64,000 bases of DNA from Vibrio celticus (GCF_024347335.1 NZ_AP025463.1:62001-126000); one strand, 5' to 3'. Numbered from the stretch's first letter, positions 1 through 17,397 are shown. Notes: generated by a model not told the origin, from the sequence alone. Numbers and translations: made by a program.

Positions 1-1175
1 TAAGAAAACAAGACATTATCTTCTCCATCCTTAAAGCGCATGCAAAAAGTGGTGAAGACATCTTTGGTGATGGTGTTCTAGAAATTCTTCAAGACGGTTT
101 TGGTTTCCTACGTAGCGCCGACAGTTCATACCTGGCTGGCCCAGATGATATCTACGTATCACCAAGCCAAATTCGTCGTTTTAACCTACGTACAGGTGAC
201 TCTATTGGCGGTAAAATCCGTCCACCTAAAGACGGTGAGCGTTACTTTGCACTGCTTAAAGTAAACACGGTTAACTACGACAAGCCAGACAACGCTCGTA
301 ACAAGATTCTTTTCGAAAACCTTACTCCTCTTCACGCTAACGAACGTATGGTGATGGAAGCGGGTAATGGTGCGACTGAAGATATTACGGCTCGTATTCT
401 TGACCTTGCATCTCCAATTGGTAAAGGTCAGCGTGGTCTGATTGTTGCTCCGCCTAAAGCGGGTAAGACAATGCTTCTGCAAAACATTGCTCAAAGCATT
501 GCACGTAACCATCCTGAGTGTGAACTAATGGTTCTACTTATCGATGAGCGTCCAGAAGAAGTAACAGAAATGCAGCGTCTAGTTAAAGGCGAAGTAGTTG
601 CTTCAACATTCGATGAGCCAGCATCTCGCCACGTACAAGTTGCAGAAATGGTTATCGAGAAAGCGAAGCGCCTTGTTGAACACAAGAAAGACGTAGTTAT
701 CCTACTGGATTCTATTACTCGCCTAGCTCGTGCTTACAACACTGTGATTCCTTCATCAGGTAAAGTTCTTACTGGTGGTGTTGATGCGAATGCTCTACAT
801 CGTCCAAAGCGTTTCTTCGGTGCGGCACGTAACGTAGAAGAAGGCGGTAGCTTGACTATCATCGCAACAGCACTGGTTGATACTGGTTCTAAGATGGATG
901 AAGTTATCTACGAAGAATTCAAAGGTACAGGTAATATGGAACTGCACCTTAACCGTAAGATTGCTGAAAAACGCGTATTCCCAGCGATTGATTTCAACCG
1001 CTCTGGTACTCGTCGTGAAGAGCTTCTTACCAAGAACGATGAACTACAGAAGATGTGGATCCTGCGTAAGATTGTTCACCCAATGGGCGAAATTGACGCA
1101 ATGGAATTCCTTATCGACAAGCTAGCAATGACGAAAACGAACGATGAGTTCTTTGACGCAATGCGTCGTCAGTAA
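1..1175 (+). CDS. rho: Transcription termination factor Rho (5' truncated)
   Basis: Rho is the hexameric RNA-dependent ATPase that ends transcription of untranslated RNA. The reading frame is open from position 3, so the window starts inside the gene at about residue 30 of the usual 419. The RNA-binding cold-shock-like domain comes first (DGFGFLRS, then the YVSPSQIRRF stretch). The ATPase domain follows with the Walker A motif PPKAGKT; its lysine falls at residue 184 if the protein is 419 long, as in E. coli. The Walker B region VVILLDSITRLARAYN and the C-terminal RSGTRREELL segment are present. An intrinsic terminator follows directly. Identity is certain; only the N-terminal end is missing. 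Confidence 0.97.
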   Translation, partial: RKQDIIFSILKAHAKSGEDIFGDGVLEILQDGFGFLRSADSSYLAGPDDIYVSPSQIRRFNLRTGDSIGGKIRPPKDGERYFALLKVNTVNYDKPDNARNKILFENLTPLHANERMVMEAGNGATEDITARILDLASPIGKGQRGLIVAPPKAGKTMLLQNIAQSIARNHPECELMVLLIDERPEEVTEMQRLVKGEVVASTFDEPASRHVQVAEMVIEKAKRLVEHKKDVVILLDSITRLARAYNTVIPSSGKVLTGGVDANALHRPKRFFGAARNVEEGGSLTIIATALVDTGSKMDEVIYEEFKGTGNMELHLNRKIAEKRVFPAIDFNRSGTRREELLTKNDELQKMWILRKIVHPMGEIDAMEFLIDKLAMTKTNDEFFDAMRRQ

Positions 1176-1202
1176 TATTGATTAGCTGATCATTATTTAA
1201 TA

Positions 1203-1229
1203 AGCGCTGCCCTCGGGTGGCGCTTTTTA
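1203..1229 (+). terminator. Intrinsic terminator of rho
   Basis: A GC-rich stem of about ten pairs with two G-U pairs (AGCGCTGCCC against GGGTGGCGCT) is followed by a run of five T, 28 bases after the rho stop codon. Confidence 0.85.
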
Positions 1230-1286
1230 TTTGCATTTTGTAGCGCCAGCTTGCAGAATGAGTAAAAGTGTTACAAGGAAGTTAAA

Positions 1287-2282
1287 ATGCAACATGGACT
1301 GTTGTCATCATTACTCCTGTCTACTTCACTGTTATTTTCACCGGTTGGTATGAGCTATGCCACCGAGATGTCTCCACTTACAGTAGAGTCTTGGCTTGAG
1401 AATGATCAAGTAAAACTGAAAACTGCTGAACTACTCGAGCTTGTCGTACGTGACGAAGTCAATTCGCTACGCTTTGCGCTTGAGCGCCTGACATTTCCCC
1501 AGCAAGAGGTGGCTCGTTACCAACTCTTGAAGAAGCTTGAACAGCAAAAAATCGTACTCACACCCAAGATGTCTATCTTCATCGAGCAGCAACTTGCTAT
1601 CACGCCCACTTATCAAGTCTTAGAGCGTGGCGATGGCTATGAGTTTACGGTGCCTGCCTTTAATTACCCTTCAATTGCTAATCGCCTTATTAAACAATGG
1701 CGTCAAGATCAGAAGACACTGGTATTTGTGCTAGATGCAGAGAAACAGGAACTCGACCTAAAAGAGTGGTTATCTGGATCTGAACATCAAGTTCAAACGC
1801 GAGAAGCGTTGCTCATTAGAGAGCTAGACAGTTTGTCTCCTGAAGCGGTTGATTATCTGACTAAGCAACTCACCGCATCTTCTATTGTTAGCTGGTTACC
1901 TTCTACTGAGGTGGTGGTTCGATTAGCGCAAGTGAGCGAAGACCCAGAGGTATACAAAATCCTATGGCGAATGAAGGCCGATTATCATAGCCAAGCTGAG
2001 CTAGTTCGCCTTGCTGAAACCAAACAAGCATTCGCACTTGAACAAGTAATGGCTGCGACTAAGAACCCGCGTTTGAAAGATGAAGCGATTACTTTGCTTA
2101 CCAAAGTTAACCCGTTATCAGAAGAGGTGAAGCTGTTCCTTGTCTCTAGGATGGCGATTGCTGATGAAGCACCATTAGTCGCGCGTGAACTCGCCAAACA
2201 AGGTCATACGCGATGGTTGCAAGATCTCGTCAATGATAACCCTCAGGTGAAGAGCTCTTTGATCGAGCAAGCATTACCGTAA
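1287..2282 (+). CDS. Exported protein of unknown function
   Basis: I do not recognise a named family. The 331-residue product starts with a signal peptide: a hydrophobic core at residues 4-20 and a likely cleavage after SYA near residue 25. The mature part is rich in Leu, Glu, Val and Ala, with repeated helical stretches (for example ELVRLAETKQAFALEQVMAA and LVARELAKQGHTRWLQDL), which suggests a HEAT-like helical repeat protein in the periplasm. There is no catalytic motif or transmembrane anchor beyond the signal. A ribosome site (AAGGAAG) lies just upstream of the ATG. It lies alone between the rho terminator and another terminator, so it is probably its own unit. The function is open. Confidence 0.8.
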   Translation: MQHGLLSSLLLSTSLLFSPVGMSYATEMSPLTVESWLENDQVKLKTAELLELVVRDEVNSLRFALERLTFPQQEVARYQLLKKLEQQKIVLTPKMSIFIEQQLAITPTYQVLERGDGYEFTVPAFNYPSIANRLIKQWRQDQKTLVFVLDAEKQELDLKEWLSGSEHQVQTREALLIRELDSLSPEAVDYLTKQLTASSIVSWLPSTEVVVRLAQVSEDPEVYKILWRMKADYHSQAELVRLAETKQAFALEQVMAATKNPRLKDEAITLLTKVNPLSEEVKLFLVSRMAIADEAPLVARELAKQGHTRWLQDLVNDNPQVKSSLIEQALP

Positions 2283-2311
2283 AGTGGATTTTGCCTCTCA
2301 ATAACCACACT

Positions 2312-2341
2312 AAAAAGGGGGATCTCAGCGTCACCCTTTTT
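2312..2341 (+). terminator. Probable intrinsic terminator after the exported protein gene
   Basis: AAAAAGGG pairs with CCCTTTTT across a loop of about 14 bases, ending in a T run, 30 bases after the stop codon. Confidence 0.6.
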
Positions 2342-2380
2342 GATATACTGAGCGCAGAATAATCAGCATGTAGAAGTCCT

Positions 2381-4222
2381 ATGAGTTTTAAAGATTTACG
2401 TGATTTTATCGACCATCTTGAAAGTATTGGTCAGTTGAAACGCATTTCTCACCCAGTCGATCCAGACTACGAAATGACCGAGATTAGCGACCGTACTCTA
2501 CGTGCTGGTGGCCCGGCTCTTTTGTTTGAAAATCCAGTAGGCTATGACATGCCCGTTTTGACCAATCTATTTGGTACACCTAATCGGGTTGCTATTGGTA
2601 TGGGGCGTCAAGAAGTCAAAGAACTGCGTGAAGTGGGCAAGTTGCTTGCTTACCTAAAAGAACCTGAGCCACCAAAAGGTTTTAAAGACGCTCTTGATAA
2701 ACTGCCTGTATTTAAGCAAGTCTTAAACATGCCGGCTAAACGCCTTCGCAAAGCGGCTTGCCAACAAGTGGTATGGCAAGGCGATGACGTCGACCTAGAT
2801 AAAATTCCCGTGATGAGCTGTTGGGCTGACGATGTCGCACCATTGCTAACATGGGGTTTAACGGTTACTCGTGGTCCAAACAAGAAACGCCAAAACTTAG
2901 GCATCTATCGTCAGCAGAAGATCGGTAAGAATAAAATCATCATGCGTTGGTTAGCCCACCGTGGTGGAGCGCTGGATCTGCGTGATTGGATGGAAACCAA
3001 CCCAGGGAAACCATTCCCAGTATCGGTAGCGTTTGGTGCTGATCCTGCCACCATTCTTGGTGCGGTTACGCCAGTGCCGGATAGTTTATCTGAGTACGCG
3101 TTTGCAGGCTTACTACGTGGTAGTAAAACTGAAGTCGTTAAATCAATCAGCAACGACTTAGAAGTTCCTGCAAGTGCAGAAATCGTGATGGAAGGTTACA
3201 TCGACCCGAATGAATTCGCAGATGAAGGGCCTTACGGAGATCATACTGGTTACTACAACGAGAAAGAAAAGCACCATGTGTTTACTATTACTCATGTAAC
3301 CATGCGCGAGAACCCTATCTATCACAGCACCTATACTGGCCGTCCACCTGATGAGCCAGCGGTATTGGGTGTTGCGCTAAATGAAGTGTTTGTGCCTATT
3401 CTTCAAAAGCAGTTCCCAGAGATTGAAGATTTCTATCTACCGCCTGAAGGTTGTTCGTACCGAATGGCAGTAGTGACCATGAAGAAGCAATACCCAGGTC
3501 ACGCTAAGCGAGTGATGATGGGTGTATGGTCTTTCTTACGCCAATTCATGTACACCAAATTTGTATTGGTGTGTGATGAAGATGTGAATGCACGTGATTG
3601 GTCTCAAGTAACCGCAGCGATGTGCGAACATATGGATCCGTCACGCGATAGCCTGATGATAGAGAACACGCCGATCGATTCATTGGATTTTGCCTCACCT
3701 GTGGTTGGGTTGGGTTCTAAGATGGGTCTAGATATCACTAAGAAGTGGGACGCAGAGTTAGCGTTATCACCAGATGTCCAAACAGCACCTGTAAATAGTG
3801 AACATATAGAAGGTAGCTTGGCTGAGTTAACCAAGGTTCATCCTGAAATTATTGATATTCATTTGCAAAACGACAATGCCAGCATGGTTGTGGTGTCTAT
3901 TGAAAAGCAAGCTGCCGGTAATGGTAAGAAAATCATGGAAGCGGTTTGGTCTCAATTTGATGAGAACAAGTTTGTTATCGTGTGTGACGGTGATGTCAAC
4001 GTGAGTGATTGGAATGACATCATTTGGGCTGTAACGACCAGAATGGATCCGGCGAGAGATACGTTATTCCTGCAGAACGAAACTGGACACTCAAAAATGG
4101 GCCTCGATGCGACCAATAAGTGGGAAGGTGAATGCCTGCGTGAGTGGGGTGTACCAATCACAAAAGATCCTGATGTTGTGAAAAAGATTGATAGCATCTG
4201 GGAACAGCTAGGAATTTCATGA
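2381..4222 (+). CDS. ubiD: UbiD, 4-hydroxy-3-polyprenylbenzoate decarboxylase, with a duplicated C-terminal domain
   Basis: UbiD removes the carboxyl group of polyprenyl-4-hydroxybenzoate in ubiquinone synthesis, using prenylated FMN made by UbiX. Family signatures are clear: the N-terminal SFKDLRDFIDHLESIGQL, the central EIVMEGYIDPNEFADEGPYGDHTGYY and STYTGRPPDEPAVLG. At 613 residues it is about 115 longer than E. coli UbiD (497). The extra length is explained by an internal duplication: residues about 345-456 (FPEIEDFYLP to SKMGLDITKKWDAE) resemble residues about 487-583 (HPEIIDIHLQ to SKMGLDATNKWEGE). The second copy leads into the usual ending REWGVPITKDPDVV. The stop overlaps the next start (ATGA), which indicates translational coupling to the ferredoxin gene. 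Confidence 0.95.
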   Translation: MSFKDLRDFIDHLESIGQLKRISHPVDPDYEMTEISDRTLRAGGPALLFENPVGYDMPVLTNLFGTPNRVAIGMGRQEVKELREVGKLLAYLKEPEPPKGFKDALDKLPVFKQVLNMPAKRLRKAACQQVVWQGDDVDLDKIPVMSCWADDVAPLLTWGLTVTRGPNKKRQNLGIYRQQKIGKNKIIMRWLAHRGGALDLRDWMETNPGKPFPVSVAFGADPATILGAVTPVPDSLSEYAFAGLLRGSKTEVVKSISNDLEVPASAEIVMEGYIDPNEFADEGPYGDHTGYYNEKEKHHVFTITHVTMRENPIYHSTYTGRPPDEPAVLGVALNEVFVPILQKQFPEIEDFYLPPEGCSYRMAVVTMKKQYPGHAKRVMMGVWSFLRQFMYTKFVLVCDEDVNARDWSQVTAAMCEHMDPSRDSLMIENTPIDSLDFASPVVGLGSKMGLDITKKWDAELALSPDVQTAPVNSEHIEGSLAELTKVHPEIIDIHLQNDNASMVVVSIEKQAAGNGKKIMEAVWSQFDENKFVIVCDGDVNVSDWNDIIWAVTTRMDPARDTLFLQNETGHSKMGLDATNKWEGECLREWGVPITKDPDVVKKIDSIWEQLGIS

Positions 4223-4488
4223 GCTACCAAGTAGTCTTATACCCAGAAAACATCAGTTTCACAGTAGAAAAAGGGCAAACGGTCTTGGATGCTGCGCTCA
4301 ACAGCGATATCTATTTCCCAAACCGTTGCCAAGTTGGCGCATGCGCAATGTGTATGTGCAAAAAATTAGAAGGGCAAGTGAGTTACCACCTTGAACCCAT
4401 GCTCACAGAGAAAGAGCAGCAACAGGGCTGGATTTTTGCTTGCCAAGCATTTGCAGAAAGTAATTTAGTTCTAACCTTTGCCGATTAA
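4219..4488 (+). CDS. Small 2Fe-2S ferredoxin
   Basis: An 89-residue plant-type [2Fe-2S] ferredoxin domain, covering the whole protein. The cluster ligands are visible as Cys-X4-Cys-X2-Cys in RCQVGACAMC, and a fourth Cys in IFACQAF about 30 residues later. It resembles the N-terminal ferredoxin domain of flavin-linked reductases such as RfbI/AscD rather than a free photosynthetic ferredoxin. It overlaps ubiD by four bases and is followed 20 bases later by fre, so the three are almost certainly one transcript. Inferred role: electron carrier partner of the Fre flavoprotein. The physiological acceptor cannot be read from sequence. Confidence 0.9.
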   Translation: MSYQVVLYPENISFTVEKGQTVLDAALNSDIYFPNRCQVGACAMCMCKKLEGQVSYHLEPMLTEKEQQQGWIFACQAFAESNLVLTFAD

Positions 4489-4508
4489 GGGTTAGTAAGA
4501 GGAAGAAC

Positions 4509-5222
4509 ATGACTATTAAATGTAAAGTGAAGTCTATCGAGCCTTTGGCTTGTAATACTTACCAAATCCTACTTCACCCAGAAACACCGGTCGCTTTTAA
4601 AGCGGGCCAGTACCTAATGGTTGAAATGGGCGAGAAAGATAAGCGCCCATTCTCTATCGCAAGTAGCCCTTGCCGCCACGAAGGTGAGCTTGAGCTGCAC
4701 ATTGGTGCTGCCGAGCACAACGCTTACGCACTAGAAGTGGTTGAAGCGATGAAGAAGGCACAAGCTGAAGATGGCGATATTGCGATTGATGCTCCACACG
4801 GAGATGCTTGGATCAAAGAAGAAAGCGATCGCCCTCTATTACTTATTGCTGGTGGTACTGGCTTCAGCTACGTGCGTTCTATTCTTGATCACTGCATCGC
4901 GCAAAATAGCTCGAAAGAGATCTACCTATACTGGGGCGCAAAAGATGAGTGCCAGCTGTATGCGAAAGAAGAGCTGGTTGGCATTGCAGAAAAGCATAGC
5001 AATGTGCACTTTGTACCGGTAGTAGAAGAAGCACCGGAAATTTGGCACGGCCAAACAGGTAATGTGCTTGAGGCTATCACGCAAAGTTTCGAATCATTAG
5101 CTGATTTCGATATCTATATTGCGGGTCGTTTTGAAATGGCTGGCGCTGCAAGAGACCTATTTACTCAGAATAAAGAAGCAAAGCGTGACCATATGTACGC
5201 TGATGCTTACGCATTTATCTAA
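4509..5222 (+). CDS. fre: NAD(P)H-flavin reductase Fre
   Basis: Fre transfers electrons from NAD(P)H to free flavins, giving FMNH2 or FADH2 in the cytoplasm. The 237-residue protein has the ferredoxin-NADP reductase fold. The flavin-binding RPFSIASSP motif is at residues about 47-55. The nucleotide-binding LLLIAGGTGFSYVRSIL is at about 112-128. The late segment DIYIAGRFEMAGAARDLF is also typical. The close relative LuxG is possible, but no lux genes are near. A good ribosome site (AAGAGGAAG) precedes the ATG. Position downstream of ubiD is suggestive, because UbiX needs reduced FMN to make the UbiD cofactor; that link is inference. Confidence 0.92.
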   Translation: MTIKCKVKSIEPLACNTYQILLHPETPVAFKAGQYLMVEMGEKDKRPFSIASSPCRHEGELELHIGAAEHNAYALEVVEAMKKAQAEDGDIAIDAPHGDAWIKEESDRPLLLIAGGTGFSYVRSILDHCIAQNSSKEIYLYWGAKDECQLYAKEELVGIAEKHSNVHFVPVVEEAPEIWHGQTGNVLEAITQSFESLADFDIYIAGRFEMAGAARDLFTQNKEAKRDHMYADAYAFI

Positions 5223-5243
5223 CAATACCCTTAGGTTTTGAGC

Positions 5244-5272
5244 AAAAAGAGAGCAGAAATGCTCTCTTTTTT
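5244..5272 (+). terminator. Intrinsic terminator of the ubiD-fre operon
   Basis: Stem GAGAGCA / TGCTCTC with a GAAA tetraloop, preceded by an A run and followed by six T, starting 22 bases after the fre stop. Confidence 0.92.
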
Positions 5273-5332
5273 ACGTTTAGGTGAACTATTAGGCAGTTAA
5301 CCCCTATTTATTCATTTTTTATGAAAAAGTAG

Positions 5333-5360
5333 TTGCTAAGCTGAGAGGGTTCCCTATAAT
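5333..5360 (+). promoter_or_regulatory. rRNA operon 1 promoter P1
   Basis: The -35 TTGCTA (5333-5338) and -10 TATAAT (5355-5360) are 16 bases apart. The downstream GCGACACCACTGA discriminator closely resembles that of E. coli rrn P1 promoters. An A/T-rich stretch at about 5300-5330 fits an UP element. A GC-rich discriminator is the expected basis of stringent control by ppGpp. Confidence 0.85.
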
Positions 5361-5448
5361 GCGACACCACTGAGACGGCAGACGCCACAAGGCTTCAGCA
5401 AGAATCAGTAAGACGGAAAGCGACAAAAAATTAATTTTCAAAAAGTGT

Positions 5449-5476
5449 TTGACACTGAATGTTAATTCGCTAGAAT
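5449..5476 (+). promoter_or_regulatory. rRNA operon 1 promoter P2
   Basis: TTGACA (5449-5454) and TAGAAT (5471-5476) with a 16-base spacer, followed by a GC-rich start region, about 116 bases downstream of P1. This is the usual tandem rrn promoter arrangement. Confidence 0.8.
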
Positions 5477-5788
5477 GGCCGTCCACTTCGAGAGGCTCCC
5501 TACTTAAAAGGAACGCTCAAGAAGTTAAGCTCTTTAACAATTTAAACCTATCAATCTGTGTGGGCACTCGTTGATGAATATCAAAACGTTTTATCGTTAG
5601 ATAAAACAGATTCTTCGGAATCAAAATTGATTTCAATGAACTGAGTGACCAATACGTTTAACTACTTGTAGTTATTCGGCACAGTCAATTCATTACCATT
5701 CTGTTGGAATGGTAATAGCTTTAGAATTACATGTTTACTTCGGTAAATATTAGTTTTGAAGTCAGTATTCGTTGAGTCACAAAATCTT
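5477..5788 (+). other. rRNA operon 1 leader with boxA and 16S processing stem
   Basis: A boxA-type antitermination signal (GCTCTTTAACAATTT) lies at 5529-5543. Bases at about 5549-5571 (CAATCTGTGTGGGCACTCG) are complementary to CGATGAGTACCCACACAGATTG just after the 16S gene (about 7357-7378), forming the RNase III processing stem. Further hairpins include GTTTTATC/GATAAAAC and ATTACCATTC/GAATGGTAAT. The same leader recurs almost exactly before the second 16S gene. Confidence 0.8.
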
Positions 5789-7341
<1,553 letters not shown>

Positions 7342-7744
7342 TACGAAGATATGCACGATGAGTACCCACACAGATTGATGGTTTAGATTTAGTTAAAGCC
7401 AGAGCTTTAATTAATAACGTAAGTTATTGATTAAAGCTTTTTGCTTTATGCTCTTTAACAATTTGGAAAGCTGACTGATTGATTACTTACGAGTAATTCA
7501 ATCAAATTTAAAAGTTCTCAATGTTTATCTGCTCTTATTTAATAAGAACGGTATAAACACAACAAACACATTCAAGTGTCTTGTATTCGAATCAATGTTT
7601 ACATTGATTCACAATTGAGTCCGGCAAACAGTCATTGAGAATTAACCCTTCTTAATGACAACCAAAAACCTTGGTTAGTTGCCATACGCTTATTTGTCTT
7701 CACTTTTTAAAGTGAAAGCAAATAGAAACCCTTTCGGGTTGTAT
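7342..7744 (+). other. 16S-23S spacer of operon 1, without tRNA
   Basis: The 403-base spacer holds no tRNA-like cloverleaf or conserved T-arm. It contains the 3' half of the 16S processing stem (about 7357-7378), a second boxA (TGCTCTTTAACAATTT, about 7449-7464), and the 5' half of the 23S processing stem: CCCTTTCGGGTTGTATGG pairs with the sequence after 23S. This is the tRNA-less spacer class known in vibrios. Confidence 0.85.
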
Positions 7745-10632
<2,888 letters not shown>

Positions 10633-10764
10633 TACAACACCCAAGGGGTTTTGTGGACTCAAAGAAAGACCAGACCTTGAATGAGTTTGAAGAGAGACTT
10701 TTAAATCAGTTTTCCAGATTATTTTGCCTTCAGTTTTTAAAAAACTGAAAGTAAAAGCAAAATT

Positions 10765-10884
10765 TGCTTGGCGACCATAGCATTGTGGACCCACCTGATT
10801 CCATGCCGAACTCAGAAGTGAAACACAATAGCGCCGATGGTAGTGTGGGGCTTCCCCATGTGAGAGTAGGACATCGCCAGGCTT
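10765..10884 (+). rRNA. rrf: 5S ribosomal RNA, copy 1
   Basis: 120 bases from TGCTTGGCGACC to CATCGCCAGGCTT, with the conserved CCGAACTCAGAAGTGAAAC loop and closing terminal stem. Confidence 0.95.
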
Positions 10885-11276
10885 TAATTTCGACTTTGTC
10901 TATTAAATAGACAAGTCACCATAGAGTTCTAAGTTTTCTTAGTATTTTATGTTGACTTTCAAAGTAGAAAGCGTATTATACGCGTCCTGCTTGAGTGCTA
11001 AGGCACTGAAAGCAAAGCTCTTTAACAATTTAAACCTATCAATCTGTGTGGGCACTCGTTGATGAATATCAAAACGTTTTATCGTTAGATAAAACAGATT
11101 CTTCGGAATCAAAATTGATTTCAATGAACTGAGTGACCAATACGTTTAACTACTTGTAGTTATTCGGCACAGTCAATTCATTACCATTCTGTTGGAATGG
11201 TAATAGCTTTAGAATTACATGTTTACTTCGGTAAATATTAGTTTTGAAGTCAGTATTCGTTGAGTCACAAAATCTT
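10885..11276 (+). other. Junction between tandem rRNA operons, with leader of operon 2
   Basis: This 392-base stretch joins 5S copy 1 to 16S copy 2. A perfect inverted repeat TTGTCTATT/AATAGACAA (10896-10914) has no T run, so it looks more like a processing or weak terminator stem than a full terminator. A P2-type promoter follows. Then the leader repeats that of operon 1, including boxA (about 11017-11031) and the 16S processing stem. No P1-type promoter is visible, so operon 2 may also be fed by transcription from operon 1. Confidence 0.75.
10952..10979 (+). promoter_or_regulatory. rRNA operon 2 promoter, P2 type
   Basis: TTGACT (10952-10957) and TATTAT (10974-10979), 16-base spacer, followed by ACGCGTCC. 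The core resembles E. coli rrnB P2 (TTGACT, GTATTAT). Confidence 0.8.
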
Positions 11277-12825
<1,549 letters not shown>

Positions 12826-12892
12826 TACGAAGATATGCACGATGAGTACCCACACAGATTGATTAGGTTTAGAAAAGTTAAGAGACGATATT

Positions 12893-12969
12893 GGGTCTGT
12901 AGCTCAGCTGGTTAGAGCGCTCGCCTGATAAGCGGGAGGTCGGTGGTTCAAGTCCACTCAGACCCACCA
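12893..12969 (+). tRNA. tRNA-Ile (GAT)
   Basis: A 77-base cloverleaf with encoded CCA. The anticodon loop reads CTGATAA with anticodon GAT, and the T arm is GGTTCAAGTCC. It sits in the 16S-23S spacer of operon 2, as usual for this tRNA. Confidence 0.97.
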
Positions 12970-12983
12970 ATATCGACCTAGAT

Positions 12984-13059
12984 GGGGCTATAGCTCAGCT
13001 GGGAGAGCGCCTGCCTTGCACGCAGGAGGTCTGCGGTTCGATCCCGCATAGCTCCACCA
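12984..13059 (+). tRNA. tRNA-Ala (TGC)
   Basis: A 76-base cloverleaf with encoded CCA. The anticodon loop CTTGCAC gives TGC, and the T arm is GGTTCGATCCC. It lies 14 bases after tRNA-Ile in the operon 2 spacer. Confidence 0.97.
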
Positions 13060-13359
13060 TCTTTAAGTATTCTCTTAAGAGAGTCTTTAAAAATGGTTCA
13101 TTTTATTGAATCAAGCTCTTTAACAATTTGGAAAGCTGACTGATTGATTACTCACGAGTAATTCAATCAAATTTAAAAGTTCTCAATGTTTATCTTTCAT
13201 TAGATAAACACAACAAACACATTCAAGTGTCTTGTATTCGATTCAAACTTGTTTGAATCACAATTGAGTCCGGCAAACAGTTATCAGGAATTAACCCTTC
13301 TTGATGACAACCAAAAACCTTGGTTAGTTGCCATACGCTAAGACCCTTTCGGGTTGTAT
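13060..13359 (+). other. Spacer between tRNA-Ala and 23S copy 2
   Basis: Shares with spacer 1 the boxA (AGCTCTTTAACAATTT, about 13114-13129), the GTCCGGCAAACAGT block and the 23S processing half-stem ending GGGTTGTATGG. No further RNA gene is seen. Confidence 0.75.
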
Positions 13360-16250
<2,891 letters not shown>

Positions 16251-16345
16251 TACAACACCCAAGGGGTTTTGTGGACTCAAAGACAGACCTTGAATGAGTT
16301 TGAAGAGAAATAACTTTTAAATACAGTTTTCCGAATTTTAAAATT

Positions 16346-16465
16346 TGCTTGGCGACCATAGCATTGTGGACCCACCTGATTCCATGCCGAACTCAGAAGT
16401 GAAACACAATAGCGCCGATGGTAGTGTGGGGCTTCCCCATGTGAGAGTAGGACATCGCCAGGCTT
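16346..16465 (+). rRNA. rrf: 5S ribosomal RNA, copy 2
   Basis: 120 bases, identical over the readable length to copy 1, starting TGCTTGGCGACC and ending CATCGCCAGGCTT. Confidence 0.95.
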
Positions 16466-16506
16466 TAAATTTGAACACTTGTCAGCGACGACAAGTATTC
16501 CACTGC

Positions 16507-16583
16507 GGAGTGGTAGTTCAGTTGGTTAGAATACCGGCCTGTCACGCCGGGGGTCGCGGGTTCGAGTCCCGTCCACTCCGCCA
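16507..16583 (+). tRNA. tRNA-Asp (GTC)
   Basis: A 77-base cloverleaf with encoded CCA. The anticodon loop CTGTCAC gives GTC, and the T arm is GGTTCGAGTCC. It follows 5S copy 2 by 41 bases as the distal gene of rRNA operon 2. Confidence 0.97.
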
Positions 16584-16591
16584 CTTATTAG

Positions 16592-16623
16592 AAAAGCCCT
16601 GCTAGAAATAGCAGGGCTTTTTT
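16592..16623 (+). terminator. Intrinsic terminator of rRNA operon 2
   Basis: Stem AAAAGCCCTGCTA / TAGCAGGGCTTTT with GAAA loop and a T run, immediately after tRNA-Asp. It would end the whole tandem array. Confidence 0.93.
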
Positions 16624-17397
16624 ACATTTGAAGAAAAGTGTTTTGCTTACAGGTTATATGGGTGCTGTAAAGACACTGAACCCCTGCACTTCACGCTATT
16701 CCATTAGAAAGCCTAGTCTGACGACTAGGCTTTCGTCGTTTACGGCGTATGTGTTTAGTATTCGTCTTCGAGTTTTGTAGAAGCGTTCTCCGTTCGTTGA
16801 TCTCGAACTCTGATATTCCGACATTTATTATCAAGCTCTGCTCTCTCTAACAGCGCTTGATTACGTAAGTTTATATTTGTGGCTATTGATTCGATGATTA
16901 ACTTTTCCAGAGCGTCTCAGAGAGGTTTACTTCCTACTAATTTGACCCGGCTGATAAAGATGCCTCGTTTTTAGTAATAAGATTTTGTTGGTTTGAAAAC
17001 ACTTGTTCCCTTCTACTTCAAAGAAGTGACTAACAGAGCAGCTACGAGGAGCTTCCCTGTTTTAGCGTTTATAGTTGGAATATTAATAGCTAATTCAGTG
17101 TGATTTAAAGTGGCTATCTGTCGGCGGGTAAATATCTTTCAACGTCTTCTCTCAAGGTGATCTCCATTTACTCTTGAGCTTCTAGATGTCACTTTTCTCT
17201 ATGGATCTTCCTGAGTCTCTTCTCTGGGGTTGTTTATAAGAATGGTAAAACTACGTACAGACACAATTAAAGTCGTTCTTCGTGTGTTTGAGAAGCTCAG
17301 TTGAGCAATTTCATGGTTAGTTGGTATTGGGCTGGTAAGAGTTTTTAGCTTGGTTTATAGCTATTGTAGAAGTTATCTAGGGGTAAATAGCAGATAC
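16624..17397. other. Long spacer without recognisable genes
   Basis: About 770 bases between the rRNA terminator and the hemY terminator. No long open frame on either strand and no tRNA-like fold was found. The only clear structure is a perfect 11-pair hairpin at 16708-16733 (AAAGCCTAGTC / GACTAGGCTTT with a TGAC loop), possibly a second terminator for the rRNA array. Confidence 0.6.

Noticed and set aside
16345..16605. An 86-codon frame across 5S copy 2 and tRNA-Asp
   Set aside because: It reads straight through two RNA genes.
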